Positions 8,907 through 19,104 are shown, counted from the first letter of the stretch. The stretch: 36,449 bases of DNA from an uncultured Bacteroides sp. (GCA_945607605.1 CALYZE010000022.1:1-36449); one strand, 5' to 3'. Numbers and translations are program-made. Notes: a model not told the origin generated them from the sequence alone.

Positions 8907-10990
8907 CTACGCGTGACATAAAATACTTGTCGGGCGTCGGGCCACAGCGTGCTTCGGTGCTCAATAAAGAATTGGGCATTTATTCCCTCCACGATTTAAT
9001 CTATTATTTTCCTTATAAGTATGTGGATCGTAGCCGCATCTATTCTATTCAAGAGATAGACGGCACGATGCCCTATATTCAGTTGAAAGGAGAGATCCTA
9101 AGCTTTGAAACGGTAGGTGAGGGACGTCAGCGGCGGTTGATTGCTCATTTTTCAGATGGTACGGGCATTGTTGATCTGGTATGGTTTCAGGGCATTAAAT
9201 ATTTGATTGGGAAGTATAAAATACAAAAAGAGTACATCGTTTTTGGGAAGCCATCGGTCTTTAACGGGCGGATAAACATCGCTCATCCGGATATAGATCC
9301 GGCTTCAGAACTGACGCTTTCTACGATGGGAATGCAGCCTTACTACAATACGACAGACCGGATGAAACGTAGTTCGCTGAATTCACATGCCATTGAAAAG
9401 ATGATGAATACCGTGGTGAAGCAACTGCAGGATCCTTTGCCTGAAACCCTTTCTCCCTCCATCTTGAAAGAACATCATTTGATGTCTTTGACGGATGCTC
9501 TGACCCATATTCATTTTCCCGTTCATTCAGATTTGTTACGCAAGGCACAATATCGCCTCAAGTTTGAAGAGCTTTTCTATGTGCAATTGAATATCTTGCG
9601 CTATGCCAAAGATCGTCAGCAGAAATATCGTGGTTATATCTTTGAAAAGGTAGGAGAGGTCTTTCATTCTTTTTATTCCCGCAATCTTCCTTTTGAATTG
9701 ACGAATGCACAGAAGCGTGTACTCAAGGAAATTCGTCGGGATGTTGGTTCCGGCCGACAAATGAATCGCCTGCTGCAAGGAGATGTAGGTAGTGGAAAGA
9801 CGTTAGTTGCCCTCATGAGTATGCTCATGGCACTCGATAATGGATTTCAGGCCTGTATGATGGCTCCGACTGAAATCTTGGCGAACCAACATTATGAAAC
9901 CATTCGTGAGTTATTGTACGGTATGGATGTGCGTGTAGAACTGTTGACGGGTACCATCAAAGGCAAACGCCGTGCATCTATTCTTTCCGGTTTACTGACG
10001 GGCGACATACATATTCTGATAGGAACGCATGCGGTGATAGAAGATACTGTCAACTTTGCTTCTTTAGGTTTGGTTGTGATTGATGAACAGCATCGTTTCG
10101 GAGTGGAACAGCGTGCCCGTTTGTGGACGAAGAATGTACAACCTCCTCATGTGCTTGTCATGACTGCTACTCCTATACCCCGTACGCTGGCTATGACTTT
10201 ATATGGTGATCTCGATGTGTCGGTCATTGATGAACTTCCTCCCGGACGCAAACCCGTTGTGACCATTCATCAATTTGATAATCGCAGAGAGAGCTTAGTT
10301 CAGTCGGTAAGGAAGCAGATTGCGGAAGGGCGACAGATTTACATGGTTTTTCCGTTGATAAAGGAGAGCGAAAAGATTGACTTGAAGAATCTGGAAGAAG
10401 GTTATTTGCATATTTGCGAAGAATTCCCTGATTGTAAAGTTTGCAAAGTGCATGGTAAAATGAAAGCTGCCGAGAAAGAGGCACAGATGCAATTGTTCGT
10501 TTCAGGTGAGGCTCAGATTATGGTGGCTACGACTGTCATTGAGGTAGGAGTGAACGTTCCGAATGCCTCTGTCATGATTATAGAGAATGCTGAACGCTTT
10601 GGCTTGTCACAGCTGCATCAGCTACGTGGCAGGGTGGGACGTGGTGCAGACCAGTCCTATTGCATTCTTGTGACCGGCTATAAACTGGCGGAAGATACTC
10701 GGAAGCGTTTGGAAATCATGGTTCGCACGAACGATGGTTTTGAGATAGCAGAAGCGGACTTGAAATTGCGTGGCCCGGGTGATTTGGAGGGCACTCAGCA
10801 GAGTGGTATTGCCTTTGATTTAAAGATTGCCGATATTGCCCGTGACGGACAATTGTTGCAATACGTTCGGGAAGTCGCTCAAAAAGTTATAGATATTGAC
10901 CCCAATGGCACGCTTCCGGAGAATGAAATTCTTTGGAGACAGTTGAAAGCGCTGAGAAAAACGAATGTGAATTGGGCGGCTATCAGTTGA
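8894..10990 (+). CDS. recG: ATP-dependent DNA helicase RecG
   Basis: RecG is a branched-DNA translocase that remodels stalled replication forks and Holliday junctions. The 698-residue product shows the N-terminal wedge/OB region (about 60-135), Walker A GDVGSGKT (296-303), the DEQH box (397-400), motif [12 protein letters not shown], and the C-terminal helicase motif QLRGRVGRG. The C-terminal [12 protein letters not shown] is typical of RecG. The start overlaps the ispD end by 13 bases, which implies coupled expression. Confidence 0.97.
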   Translation: MFDLTTRDIKYLSGVGPQRASVLNKELGIYSLHDLIYYFPYKYVDRSRIYSIQEIDGTMPYIQLKGEILSFETVGEGRQRRLIAHFSDGTGIVDLVWFQGIKYLIGKYKIQKEYIVFGKPSVFNGRINIAHPDIDPASELTLSTMGMQPYYNTTDRMKRSSLNSHAIEKMMNTVVKQLQDPLPETLSPSILKEHHLMSLTDALTHIHFPVHSDLLRKAQYRLKFEELFYVQLNILRYAKDRQQKYRGYIFEKVGEVFHSFYSRNLPFELTNAQKRVLKEIRRDVGSGRQMNRLLQGDVGSGKTLVALMSMLMALDNGFQACMMAPTEILANQHYETIRELLYGMDVRVELLTGTIKGKRRASILSGLLTGDIHILIGTHAVIEDTVNFASLGLVVIDEQHRFGVEQRARLWTKNVQPPHVLVMTATPIPRTLAMTLYGDLDVSVIDELPPGRKPVVTIHQFDNRRESLVQSVRKQIAEGRQIYMVFPLIKESEKIDLKNLEEGYLHICEEFPDCKVCKVHGKMKAAEKEAQMQLFVSGEAQIMVATTVIEVGVNVPNASVMIIENAERFGLSQLHQLRGRVGRGADQSYCILVTGYKLAEDTRKRLEIMVRTNDGFEIAEADLKLRGPGDLEGTQQSGIAFDLKIADIARDGQLLQYVREVAQKVIDIDPNGTLPENEILWRQLKALRKTNVNWAAIS

Positions 10991-11152
10991 GAAAAACGGT
11001 TAAACATGCACTTTGTTTGCAGTTTATGTTGTAGAACATGTTTCGCTGTATTTGTCCTATTTATAGGGGATTAAGGCGGAAGTTATTTCTCAAGCACTTT
11101 CTTTGCATTGAAAAAATGTATAGGAGAAGTTCTGTCTTTCAGAGAGAAATAT

Positions 11153-11160
11153 TATCTTTG
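11153..11160 (+). promoter_or_regulatory. -7 element ahead of the LysM/M23 peptidase gene
   Basis: TATCTTTG matches TAnnTTTG, about 90 bases before the ATG at 11249. The -33 region is not clear. The 258-base gap between recG and the peptidase gene holds this element and a long A/T-rich leader; I see nothing else supportable in it. Confidence 0.45.
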
Positions 11161-11248
11161 GGAGAATTTTTAAAAAATCAATCTGGATATTTGTGTTGAA
11201 TAAGTAGTTGTGCTTACCATATACGCTTACCGCAAATATTAAAAATGA

Positions 11249-12130
11249 ATGACGAAACGGATGAATTTTAATTGGATTAAAACAGCTTTATTGGCTGCGA
11301 CAGCAATGGTCAGCTTGAACTCCTTCTCGCAAGACCTAATCGCACGTCAAGCTCCCATTGATAGAAAACTTAAAAGTGTTGATTCACTAGCTTTGCAAAA
11401 ACAAATACGCGCAGAGCAATCTTTGTATCCGGGTTTGGATTTATATCCTAATTGGGATAATGAGTTTGTTCAGGCTTATGGCAATGCTATTGTACCAAGC
11501 AGTTATACGTTTGATTTGAAAGGCTTCTGTATGCCTACTCATAACACTCGTATTACAGACGTATTTGGCTATCGTCCCCGCCGAAGAAGAGGACACTACG
11601 GATTGGATATCAAAGTATATGTAGGAGATACGATCCGCGCTGCTTTTGATGGGAAGATACGTGTTGTGAAGAATCAAGGCCGTCGTGGATATGGGAAATA
11701 CGTTGTGGTTCGTCATGATAACGGCTTAGAAACTGTTTATGGACACTTATCCAAACAATTGGTAGATATGAATCAGTTGGTGAAAGCCGGAGAGCCTATT
11801 GGGTTAGGCGGTAATACCGGACGTTCTACCGGTTCGCACCTCCATTTTGAAACACGCTTCTTGGGAATTCCTATTAATCCCGCACTCATGTTTGATTTTG
11901 AAAAACAAGATATTGTTGCCGACTCTTATACTTTCAATAAAACGAAGGGCTCTTCCGGTACAGCTCGTAGCATGGCATCCGGTGAAGGCTTATTCTACAA
12001 AGTAAAGAAAGGGGATACTTTAGGTCGCATTGCCTCTCGTCAGGGAACAAGCATAGACAAACTTTGCAAACTGAACCGAATTACGCGCAAAACCATTTTG
12101 CGCCCGGGGCAAGTGTTGCGTTGCTCATAA
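11249..12130 (+). CDS. Secreted M23 family metallopeptidase with C-terminal LysM domain
   Basis: This 293-residue protein is exported (hydrophobic signal about 9-27, ending NSFSQ). It carries an M23/LytM peptidase domain with all zinc and catalytic positions: HYGLD (His116, Asp120), His166 in YGHLS, and HLHFE (His197, His199). A LysM peptidoglycan-binding domain follows (about 249-293, YKVKKGDTLGRIA). It is probably an active cell-wall endopeptidase cutting stem-peptide cross-links in the periplasm, unlike EnvC/NlpD activators that lack these residues. Translation may instead start at Met5 (11261). It has its own promoter and is closed by the terminator at 12153-12190, so it is monocistronic. 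Confidence 0.93.
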   Translation: MTKRMNFNWIKTALLAATAMVSLNSFSQDLIARQAPIDRKLKSVDSLALQKQIRAEQSLYPGLDLYPNWDNEFVQAYGNAIVPSSYTFDLKGFCMPTHNTRITDVFGYRPRRRRGHYGLDIKVYVGDTIRAAFDGKIRVVKNQGRRGYGKYVVVRHDNGLETVYGHLSKQLVDMNQLVKAGEPIGLGGNTGRSTGSHLHFETRFLGIPINPALMFDFEKQDIVADSYTFNKTKGSSGTARSMASGEGLFYKVKKGDTLGRIASRQGTSIDKLCKLNRITRKTILRPGQVLRCS

Positions 12131-12152
12131 AAACGTAAACAATCTCAATAGG

Positions 12153-12195
12153 AGAGGGTGCTTTAATATAATTTAGAGTGCCCTCTTTTTCTTTT
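12153..12195 (+). terminator. Intrinsic terminator of the LysM/M23 peptidase gene
   Basis: A 14-bp stem with three G-T wobbles (arms 12153-12166 and 12173-12186, starting AGAGGG and ending CCCTCT) has a 6-base loop and is followed at once by a T-rich tract. It lies 22 bases past the stop codon. Confidence 0.85.
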
Positions 12196-12210
12196 TCCTT
12201 TAATTATTCC

Positions 12211-12218
12211 TAACTTTG
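12211..12218 (+). promoter_or_regulatory. -7 element ahead of the DUF1599 gene
   Basis: TAACTTTG matches TAnnTTTG and lies 12 bases before the ATG at 12231. The -33 region is T-rich without a clear TTTG. It directly follows the terminator of the preceding gene, marking the start of a new operon, and excludes the in-frame TTG at 12216 as a start. Confidence 0.5.
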
Positions 12219-12230
12219 CAGCTTATTTGT

Positions 12231-12779
12231 ATGGATATGAAAGATACCAAGCAACAATTTGAACATGTCATTGCTATGTGTCGTGACTTGTTTTCTAAGA
12301 AACTTCATGATTACGGTCCGGCGTGGCGTATTCTCCGTCCGGCTTCCGTGACAGACCAGATATTTATTAAAGCCAATCGCATTAGAAGCATTGAGACCAA
12401 AGGGGTCAGATTGGTAGATGAGGGAATTTCCTCAGAGTTGATCGCTATTGTGAACTATGGAATCATTGGATTGATACAGCTGGAACTAGGCTATGCCGAA
12501 TCTGCAGATATCACCAATGAGAAAGCCATGACGCTCTATGATAAATATGCCCAAATCTCTTTGGATCTGATGTTGGCCAAGAACCATGATTATGATGAGG
12601 CTTGGCGTAGCATGCGTATCAGTTCTTATACGGATTTGATATTGATGAAGATTTACCGGACCAAACAAATTGAGAGTCTGTCCGGACAAACTTTGGTGTC
12701 AGAAGGCATCGATGCCAACTATATGGATATGATTAATTATTCCGTGTTTGGTTTGATTAAGATTGCATTTGGAGACTGA
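12231..12779 (+). CDS. DUF1599 domain protein with internal duplication
   Basis: This protein of about 182 residues has unknown function and I recognise it as DUF1599. The fold is duplicated: KLHDYGPAWRILRPASVTDQ in the first half and KNHDYDEAWRSMRISSYTDL in the second, each followed by a basic helix with RxxxIE and a predicted amphipathic helix ending in GLI. There is no signal peptide, so it is cytoplasmic. It may start at ATG 12231 or 12237. It overlaps the downstream DoxX-type gene and shares its operon with tpiA. The HDYxxAWR repeat could be a ligand- or metal-binding site, but that is only inference. Confidence 0.8.
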   Translation: MDMKDTKQQFEHVIAMCRDLFSKKLHDYGPAWRILRPASVTDQIFIKANRIRSIETKGVRLVDEGISSELIAIVNYGIIGLIQLELGYAESADITNEKAMTLYDKYAQISLDLMLAKNHDYDEAWRSMRISSYTDLILMKIYRTKQIESLSGQTLVSEGIDANYMDMINYSVFGLIKIAFGD

Positions 12780-14088
12780 GAAGAAACATATTATTGAGAA
12801 AGTCTGGGTGAACGCCTGCCGCTTTTTGCTGGGAATAGTCTTTATATTTTCAGGTTTTGTAAAAGCAGTCGATCCGTTAGGATCATTTTACAAGATACAG
12901 GATTATCTCACGGCATTTGGCATGGCTTCCTGGTTCCCTTCTTACTTACCTTTATTCTTTGGCATTGTTTTGGCAGCCGTAGAATTCAGTGTAGGTATCT
13001 TCTTGTTTTGGGGTATACGCAAGAATGTGGCGTCTATATTGGCTCTGCTCTTCATGGCTGTGATGACTCCGTTGACTCTCTATCTGGCTTTAACTAATCC
13101 GGTGTCTGATTGTGGCTGTTTTGGGGATGCTTGGATATTAACCAACTGGCAGACTTTTGGGAAAAATATAGTGTTGTTGATCGCTGCCATCTCCGTTTTT
13201 AAGTGGAAAGCTTGGATGGTGCGTTTCATTACGGCAAAAATGGAATGGATGGTTTCTATGTATACCCTCTTGTTTGTCTTTGCCTTGGCATTTTATTGTC
13301 TGGGTGATTTGCCGATCTTGGATTTCCGCCCTTATAAGATTGGAACGGATATCAAAGCCCATATGGAAATTCCTGAAGGTGCAAAACCGAGTGTCTTCGA
13401 GAGCCGTTTCATATTGGAGAAAGGCGGCAAACGTCAGGAGTTTACATTGGAGAACTATCCGGACACTACCTGGAAATTTATTGAAACGCGTACGATACTG
13501 AAAGAAAAAGGATACGAACCGCCTATTCATGACTTCTCTATCATGAATCTGGAAACCGGAGAAGATATAACGGATCAGGTGCTCTCGGATCAAGAATATA
13601 CGTTTTTGCTGATAGCCCATCGCATAGAGCAGGCGGATGACAGCAATATCGATTTGATCAACGAAATCTATGATTATAGCGTAGAGCACGGTTATGCCTT
13701 TTATGCCATCACCTCCTCTCGGGAAGAGGAGATTGAATTGTGGCGTGACAAGACGGGGGCTGAATATCCGGTTTGCCAAATGGATGACATTACATTGAAA
13801 ACGATTATACGCTCTAATCCCGGACTTTTATTGCTGAAAGACGGAGTCATTTTGAATAAATGGAGTGACAATCGGTTGCCCGATGAATATGTGCTGACAG
13901 ATAGTTTGGACAAACTCGAACTGGGGCAACTGAAGCAAGAGAATGATTGGCAGACTATTGGATATGTACTGCTTTGGTTTATTATTCCTCTGCTGATGAT
14001 TATTGGAGTAGATATTCTGGTTATCAAACGTAGAGAGAAGAAACGGCAAGCAGCCGCAAATCAAAAATCGCAAACAGTTAAATCATAA
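12763..14088 (+). CDS. DoxX/MauE-type membrane protein with C-terminal thioredoxin-like domain
   Basis: This protein of about 440 residues has four N-terminal transmembrane helices (about 20-150, [11 protein letters not shown], and a CGCFGD motif at 117-122 as in MauE/DoxX proteins). A further helix follows (about 162-180), then a periplasmic domain (about 205-395) and a last membrane helix (about 401-421) with a basic tail. The periplasmic part looks thioredoxin-like (strand TFLLIAHRI, then [16 protein letters not shown] with the cis-Pro-type NPG) but lacks a CxxC. From memory this is the family NCBI names after BT_3928. The start is a TTG at 12763 or 12769, inside the end of the DUF1599 gene. 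The function is unknown; a redox role is suggested only by fold. Confidence 0.8.
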   Translation: MHLETEKKHIIEKVWVNACRFLLGIVFIFSGFVKAVDPLGSFYKIQDYLTAFGMASWFPSYLPLFFGIVLAAVEFSVGIFLFWGIRKNVASILALLFMAVMTPLTLYLALTNPVSDCGCFGDAWILTNWQTFGKNIVLLIAAISVFKWKAWMVRFITAKMEWMVSMYTLLFVFALAFYCLGDLPILDFRPYKIGTDIKAHMEIPEGAKPSVFESRFILEKGGKRQEFTLENYPDTTWKFIETRTILKEKGYEPPIHDFSIMNLETGEDITDQVLSDQEYTFLLIAHRIEQADDSNIDLINEIYDYSVEHGYAFYAITSSREEEIELWRDKTGAEYPVCQMDDITLKTIIRSNPGLLLLKDGVILNKWSDNRLPDEYVLTDSLDKLELGQLKQENDWQTIGYVLLWFIIPLLMIIGVDILVIKRREKKRQAAANQKSQTVKS

Positions 14089-14119
14089 ATACATTAACCC
14101 TTTTAAGATTAAAAACAAA

Positions 14120-14875
14120 ATGAGAAAAAACATTGTTGCAGGAAACTGGAAAATGAACAAAACCCTTCAGGAGGGTATTGCTCTTGCAAAAGAACTGAAT
14201 GAAGCTTTGGCTAACGAAAAGCCTAATTGTGATGTAATCATCTGTACTCCGTTTATCCACTTGGCATCTGTTACTCCGTTGGTAGATGCTGCTAAAATAG
14301 GTGTAGGTGCAGAAAACTGTGCAGATAAAGTATCCGGTGCTTATACCGGTGAAGTTTCTGCCTCTATGGTTGCTTCTACAGGTGCTAAATATGTAATTCT
14401 GGGTCACTCAGAACGTCGTGCATACTATGGTGAAACCGTAGCTATCTTGGAAGAAAAAGTAAAATTGGCTTTAGCTAACAACCTGACTCCGATTTTCTGT
14501 ATCGGTGAAGTGTTGGAAGAGCGTGAAGCAAACAAACAGAATGAAGTGGTGGCAGCTCAGTTGGCATCTGTATTCTCTTTGTCGGCTGAAGACTTCTCTA
14601 AGATTGTTTTGGCTTATGAACCCGTTTGGGCCATCGGTACAGGTAAGACTGCTACTGCTGAACAAGCACAAGAAATCCATGCGTTCATCCGTTCACTGAT
14701 TGTTGAAAAATACGGAAAAGAAGTGGCTGACAACTGCTCTATTCTTTATGGTGGTAGCTGCAAGCCTTCCAACGCGAAGGAATTGTTTGCTAATCCGGAT
14801 GTTGACGGTGGTCTGATTGGTGGTGCTGCTTTGAGCGTTGCTGACTTCAAAGGTATCATCGACGCTTTTAATTAA
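14120..14875 (+). CDS. tpiA: Triose-phosphate isomerase
   Basis: TpiA interconverts dihydroxyacetone phosphate and glyceraldehyde 3-phosphate in glycolysis and gluconeogenesis. The 251-residue barrel has Asn9/Lys11 (AGNWKMNKT), the catalytic His96 in GHSERR, the catalytic Glu167 in [14 protein letters not shown], and the phosphate-binding [13 protein letters not shown] and GGLIGGAAL loops. All catalytic residues are present. Codon choice looks more restricted than in its neighbours, as expected for a highly expressed gene. It follows the DoxX-type gene by 31 bases. Confidence 0.98.
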   Translation: MRKNIVAGNWKMNKTLQEGIALAKELNEALANEKPNCDVIICTPFIHLASVTPLVDAAKIGVGAENCADKVSGAYTGEVSASMVASTGAKYVILGHSERRAYYGETVAILEEKVKLALANNLTPIFCIGEVLEEREANKQNEVVAAQLASVFSLSAEDFSKIVLAYEPVWAIGTGKTATAEQAQEIHAFIRSLIVEKYGKEVADNCSILYGGSCKPSNAKELFANPDVDGGLIGGAALSVADFKGIIDAFN

Positions 14876-14906
14876 TTGAATACTGGAAAGTAAATGTTGA
14901 AAATAG

Positions 14907-14943
14907 AAAATGTGCTATGCCATTTTGATGGCTTAGCCATTTT
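14907..14943 (+). terminator. Hairpin between tpiA and the SPOR gene
   Basis: A long stem (AAAATG...GCCAT at 14907-14923 with ATGGC...CATTTT at 14928-14943, one bulge and one mismatch, TTTG loop) is followed by a TTCCATTTTTAGTTTT tract. It may attenuate read-through after the strongly expressed tpiA, or stabilise its 3' end. Confidence 0.55.
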
Positions 14944-14980
14944 CCATTTTTAGTTTTCCATTTTATAAAAATAGGCAGTA

Positions 14981-15439
14981 ATGAAGAAACTTAGTTTACT
15001 TTTGGTTGCGTGCTTTGCTTTGGCAACTCTTTCTGTAGCGCAGAATAACATTGTGAAGAGTCTGGAGCGTAATGTACCCGGACAAGGCAAAGTGACCATC
15101 CAACAAGATGCCCGTATTGCGGCATTGATAGGTACGGAATATATTCCTATCGGGAGTGATGATCGGAAGGTGATTAAGAGTTCGGGTTATCGCATACAGG
15201 TATATGCCGGTAATAACACGCGTGAGTCTAAGAACGAAGCTTATTCGGTGGCTTCACGTGTCAAAGAACGTTTTCCGGAACTTACCGTCTATACTTCCTT
15301 CACCCTTCCCCGTTGGCTGTGTCGTGCCGGTGATTTTCGCAGCATTGAAGAAGCGGATGCTGTGATGCGCCAGTTGCGTGCTACCGGTGTATTTAAGGAA
15401 GTTTCGATTGTAAAGGATCAGATTAATATCCCTTTATAA
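14981..15439 (+). CDS. Secreted SPOR-domain protein
   Basis: This 152-residue protein has a signal peptide (about 1-20, cleavage after SVA) and a C-terminal SPOR domain (about 68-150, GYRIQVYAGNNTRESKNEAYSVA and AGDFRSIEEADAVMRQLR). SPOR domains bind peptidoglycan stripped of stem peptides and often gather at the division site. It is probably periplasmic; no lipobox is visible. It lies between tpiA and folE in the same direction, but its functional link to them is unclear. Confidence 0.88.
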   Translation: MKKLSLLLVACFALATLSVAQNNIVKSLERNVPGQGKVTIQQDARIAALIGTEYIPIGSDDRKVIKSSGYRIQVYAGNNTRESKNEAYSVASRVKERFPELTVYTSFTLPRWLCRAGDFRSIEEADAVMRQLRATGVFKEVSIVKDQINIPL

Positions 15440-15500
15440 GTAGCAGTTTATCATTGGGTATGGCCCATTTTATCGTAAATCATAAATTATAAATCTTCTC

Positions 15501-16088
15501 ATGTTAGGAAAAGAAGAAATAGTATCTCCTTCATTGGATGAGCTGAAAGAACATTATCATCGTATTCTTGCTTTATTGGGTGAAAACCCGGAACGCGAAG
15601 GCTTGTTGAAAACTCCGGAGCGGGTGGCTAAAGCCATGCTGTCGTTGACGAAAGGTTATTTTATGGATCCTCATGAAGTACTTCGTTCTGCTAAATTTCA
15701 AGAAGAATACAGTCAGATGGTTATTGTGAAAGATATTGATTTCTTCTCACTGTGCGAACACCACATGCTTCCGTTTTACGGTAAGGCACACGTGGCTTAC
15801 ATTCCTAACGGTTATATCACGGGACTGAGCAAAATAGCCCGCGTAGTGGATATCTTTTCACACCGCCTGCAAGTGCAGGAACGCATGACCCTGCAAATCA
15901 AAGATTGCATTCAGGAAACGTTGAATCCGTTGGGTGTTATGGTCGTTGTGGAAGCAAAGCATATGTGTATGCAAATGCGCGGAGTTGAAAAGCAGAATTC
16001 CATTACTACTACCTCCGATTTTACGGGAGCATTCAATCAGGCAAAGACTCGGGAAGAATTCATGAATCTGATTCGTCACAATTCGTAG
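15501..16088 (+). CDS. folE: GTP cyclohydrolase I
   Basis: FolE converts GTP to dihydroneopterin triphosphate, the first step of folate (and queuosine-type) pterin synthesis. The 195-residue protein shows the zinc ligands Cys85 and His88 in [12 protein letters not shown] and Cys156 in HMCMQMRGV, plus the family signature [10 protein letters not shown] (108-117). It ends 22 bases from the convergent dnaG stop, with no obvious terminator between them. Confidence 0.97.
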   Translation: MLGKEEIVSPSLDELKEHYHRILALLGENPEREGLLKTPERVAKAMLSLTKGYFMDPHEVLRSAKFQEEYSQMVIVKDIDFFSLCEHHMLPFYGKAHVAYIPNGYITGLSKIARVVDIFSHRLQVQERMTLQIKDCIQETLNPLGVMVVVEAKHMCMQMRGVEKQNSITTTSDFTGAFNQAKTREEFMNLIRHNS

Positions 16089-16110
16089 CGCTTCATTCGC
16101 TCAATCAGCA

Positions 16111-18219
16111 TTAGAAACTGACGACTACCCTGTCTCCCAAACGCTTTGCCATGATACTTTTGATTTCGCGCAGGTCATTGTAGCGTTTCATCATGTTGTT
16201 GCATTTGGTTTCGTCATTCACAATAGCGGGATCTTGCAAGGCAGACATGATATGCTTGAGTTCTTCACTGACAATGGCATACTTAAAGTTAATCATCAGG
16301 GTAGGCACTAACTCATAGAGGCGGTCTTCGTCCGTCACCATTTGATCCATCTGTGACTTTCTTAACTGGTAACGGTTACTGATAAGCTCTACACTGAGTT
16401 TGCTGATAACGGTGTCAGGATGCGACAGGAAATAACGCTCAGCTGTAAAACCTTCCTTATGACTACGCTCGGCAGCTTCCGAAAGTATTTGCCGATGGAG
16501 CGGATTATGAAAGGCAAGTTCGTCTTCTTTCAAATCGTTGATGACGTATTCAGTGACGGTGATAGGTATCTCTATCCCTTCATCGTTGGTGATTTTACAC
16601 ATCACCCTTTCTCCGTAACGTACTACCATTTGCAGAATCAGCCGTTCAAATTTATAGAACTCTTGCCCCTCTTTCCCTTCTTGAGGAATAAACGAGATAT
16701 AGTTATCCTCCGGCGGAAAAGGAGCCGTAGCCTCGGGTGGAAAACCGGGAAGAGGCACTGTTTCAAGAGGAACATCGGTGGGCTGTTGCGAGCCGTTTAC
16801 AGAGCTCTCCGGCGGAACCTGATTTCCATGAATACCTGCTTCCGCATTCATTCTTGCTGCCTGTGCAGAACGGCGTTCCCGCTCGATGCGTTCCTTTTGT
16901 TTCTTGGCTTGCGTTTCACGACGTTTGGCTACTTCGGAAACTAACAACTTATCTTCTACGTGCAGCAATTGAGCACACTCTTTGATATATACGTCGCGTA
17001 CAATCGCTTCGGGAATAATCGAAATGCTTTGTATCAGATTGGCTATAAGCTCGGCACGTTTGATAGGATCTTTTCCGGCATCCTCAAGCAATAGATTGGT
17101 CTTGAAGCGGATAAAGTCCGTTTCGTTCTTCTGAATGAATTCTTGAAATTCCGTAGCGTTGTGCTTGCGGGCAAAAGAGTCAGGATCGTCCCCATCGGGC
17201 AGGAGGCAGACCTTGATATTCATGCCTTCTTCCAACAGCATGTCTATGCCTCGGATAGAGGCTTTGATACCGGCAGCGTCACCGTCGTAAAGCACGGTCA
17301 TATTGTTGGTGAAACGGTGAATCATGCGAATTTGTCCGGGTGTCAATGCCGTTCCTGAAGAAGACACTACATTTTCAACACCCGACTGATGCATGGAGAT
17401 GACATCCGTATAACCTTCTACCAGGAAACACCGATCTTGTTTCACAATGGCTTGCTTCGCAAAATAGATGCCATACAGCTCATTGCTCTTATGGTAAATC
17501 TCCGATTCAGGAGAATTGACATACTTCACCTTGATTCCCTTGGTTGCATTGGCAAGCACGCGTCCTCCAAAGGCCACTACTTTTCCGGATAGTGTGTGTA
17601 CCGGGAAGATGACCCGTCCCCAAAAGCGGTCACGCAGGCGGTGATCCTCTGTTTCGTAACAAAGGCCGGTCTTTATCAAAAATTCTTTCTTGTATCCTTT
17701 CCTCAACGCCTCTTCTGCAAGGGCGTTATGGCTTTCTGTGCAGTAGCCCAACTGGAACTTTTCGATGATATCATCCCGAAAGCCACGGCTACGGAAATAA
17801 GCCATACCAATGCTGCGCCCGTCTACATGGTTGCGAAGGATATGCTGGAAATACTCGAGTGCAAAGTTATTGACAATAAACAAACTCTCTCGCTCACTCT
17901 GAGCTATCTTTTCTTCATTGGAGAGTTCCCGTTCTTTGATTTCTATGCCGTACTTCTTGGCAAGGAATTTCAGTGCCTCAGGATAAGACATCTGTTCATG
18001 CTCCATGATGAAGTGCACGACGTTCCCACCCTTTCCACATGAAAAACATTTGCACAACCCTTTGGCAGGCGATACATAGAAAGAGGGCGTTTTGTCGTCA
18101 TGAAAAGGACATAGACCTACATAGTTGACACCACGCTTACGCAGGGTGACAAAGTCGGATACGACATCAGTAATCTGAGCCGCATCTAAAATTCGGTCTA
18201 TGGTGCCTTGATCAATCAT
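16111..18219 (-). CDS. dnaG: DNA primase
   Basis: DnaG makes the RNA primers for replication. The 702-residue product from ATG 18219 (MIDQGTIDRILDAAQITDVV) has a zinc-ribbon (Cys37, His40, Cys58, Cys61: CPFHDDKTPSF...CFSCGKGG). It then has the TOPRIM core with EGYTDVISMHQSG and LYDGDAAG, and a C-terminal helicase-interacting region after a Pro-rich linker (about 460-510). The frame stays open 17 codons further upstream, but the promoter at 18240-18271 lies there, so the shorter start is right. It has its own promoter downstream of the tyrA end, 30 bases away. Confidence 0.97.
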   Translation of the reverse strand: MIDQGTIDRILDAAQITDVVSDFVTLRKRGVNYVGLCPFHDDKTPSFYVSPAKGLCKCFSCGKGGNVVHFIMEHEQMSYPEALKFLAKKYGIEIKERELSNEEKIAQSERESLFIVNNFALEYFQHILRNHVDGRSIGMAYFRSRGFRDDIIEKFQLGYCTESHNALAEEALRKGYKKEFLIKTGLCYETEDHRLRDRFWGRVIFPVHTLSGKVVAFGGRVLANATKGIKVKYVNSPESEIYHKSNELYGIYFAKQAIVKQDRCFLVEGYTDVISMHQSGVENVVSSSGTALTPGQIRMIHRFTNNMTVLYDGDAAGIKASIRGIDMLLEEGMNIKVCLLPDGDDPDSFARKHNATEFQEFIQKNETDFIRFKTNLLLEDAGKDPIKRAELIANLIQSISIIPEAIVRDVYIKECAQLLHVEDKLLVSEVAKRRETQAKKQKERIERERRSAQAARMNAEAGIHGNQVPPESSVNGSQQPTDVPLETVPLPGFPPEATAPFPPEDNYISFIPQEGKEGQEFYKFERLILQMVVRYGERVMCKITNDEGIEIPITVTEYVINDLKEDELAFHNPLHRQILSEAAERSHKEGFTAERYFLSHPDTVISKLSVELISNRYQLRKSQMDQMVTDEDRLYELVPTLMINFKYAIVSEELKHIMSALQDPAIVNDETKCNNMMKRYNDLREIKSIMAKRLGDRVVVSF

Positions 18220-18239
18220 TTTTCTTCTTTTAGGTGATG

Positions 18240-18271
18240 CAAAAGTACATGATATTTTCGGGATTATCAAA
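18240..18271 (-). promoter_or_regulatory. Consensus Bacteroides promoter of dnaG
   Basis: The minus strand reads TTTG (18268-18271), a 20-base spacer, then TACTTTTG (18240-18247). Both elements and the spacer match the Bacteroides consensus exactly. Transcription would begin roughly 15 bases before the dnaG ATG at 18219. Confidence 0.75.
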
Positions 18272-18300
18272 TAGCAGTTGCCCTATAGTCACCCTCCCAC

Positions 18301-19074
18301 TCATTTAATTTTTTCCCGAATTTTAGTCAGGTATTTCTTCATCCCTTCCGCATCCTTGTTGGTAATGATTTCCAGTAGTTTCTTCAACTCTAGGCGGATG
18401 TTTTCCACTTGCGATGAAGTGCGAGGATTGAACAAAATCTCCTGAAGGAGGTAGTCATCTTCACTAAGCAGTCCCTTGGCAATGGCCATATGCTTCTTGA
18501 AAGTAGTGCCCGGTGCCTCCTGATGCTTCATGACCGCTGTGAATACAAAGGTGGAAACAAACGGAATGGACAAAGAATAGGCCACTGTTTCGTCATGTTC
18601 CTCAAAGCTATATTCAAAGATATTCAGCTTCATCGTCTGGTATAAATCTTTGAAGAAGATTTTTCCCAGATGGTCACCTTCATTGATGAGGATGGCATTT
18701 TCACTGCTCAGGTTGCTCAGGCTGGCAAAAGTCGGGCCGAACATGGGATGGGAGGATACATATCGGAAGCCACTCTCTTCATAGAACTTCTTTAACCCCG
18801 TTTTTACCGAAGCGATATCACTGATGATACAATCTTTGGGCAATACGGGCAGTACTTGTCGAAACGCATCCAGCGTATATTTTACGGTAGCGGCATTGAT
18901 GACCAACTCCGGTTCAAAATCTTTGATTTCTTCCAAAGTAGTGAAGCGGTAGGTGTTGTAAACAAAACGCAGTTGATGCGGGTTGACGTCAAACACGGCC
19001 GTCTCGTGTTGAAAACTTAAAATATCTGTGAAGAATGAGCCCATCTTCCCGGCTCCAAGTATCAATATTCTCAT
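18301..19074 (-). CDS. tyrA: Prephenate dehydrogenase
   Basis: TyrA oxidatively decarboxylates prephenate to 4-hydroxyphenylpyruvate, the Tyr branch from chorismate. The 257-residue protein has the Rossmann motif GAGKMG (7-12), the SSHPMFGP segment with the conserved prephenate-site His, and EEHDETVAYSLSIPF in the helical domain. It is short and lacks a C-terminal ACT regulatory domain or fused mutase; the mutase activity comes from the upstream gene, 30 bases away. It is the last gene of the aromatic operon. An arogenate-specific enzyme cannot be excluded. Confidence 0.92.
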   Translation of the reverse strand: MRILILGAGKMGSFFTDILSFQHETAVFDVNPHQLRFVYNTYRFTTLEEIKDFEPELVINAATVKYTLDAFRQVLPVLPKDCIISDIASVKTGLKKFYEESGFRYVSSHPMFGPTFASLSNLSSENAILINEGDHLGKIFFKDLYQTMKLNIFEYSFEEHDETVAYSLSIPFVSTFVFTAVMKHQEAPGTTFKKHMAIAKGLLSEDDYLLQEILFNPRTSSQVENIRLELKKLLEIITNKDAEGMKKYLTKIREKIK

Positions 19075-19104
19075 AATTTCTTTGATTGGTTCAATGGAAG
19101 TTTA

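Noticed and set aside
13138-13779. Minus-strand ORF of 213 codons inside the DoxX-type gene
   Set aside because: It is a shadow of the plus-strand frame, with skewed composition and no promoter or family resemblance.
16000-16111. Terminator between convergent folE and dnaG
   Set aside because: The 22-base gap shows no stem or T-run that I can support.
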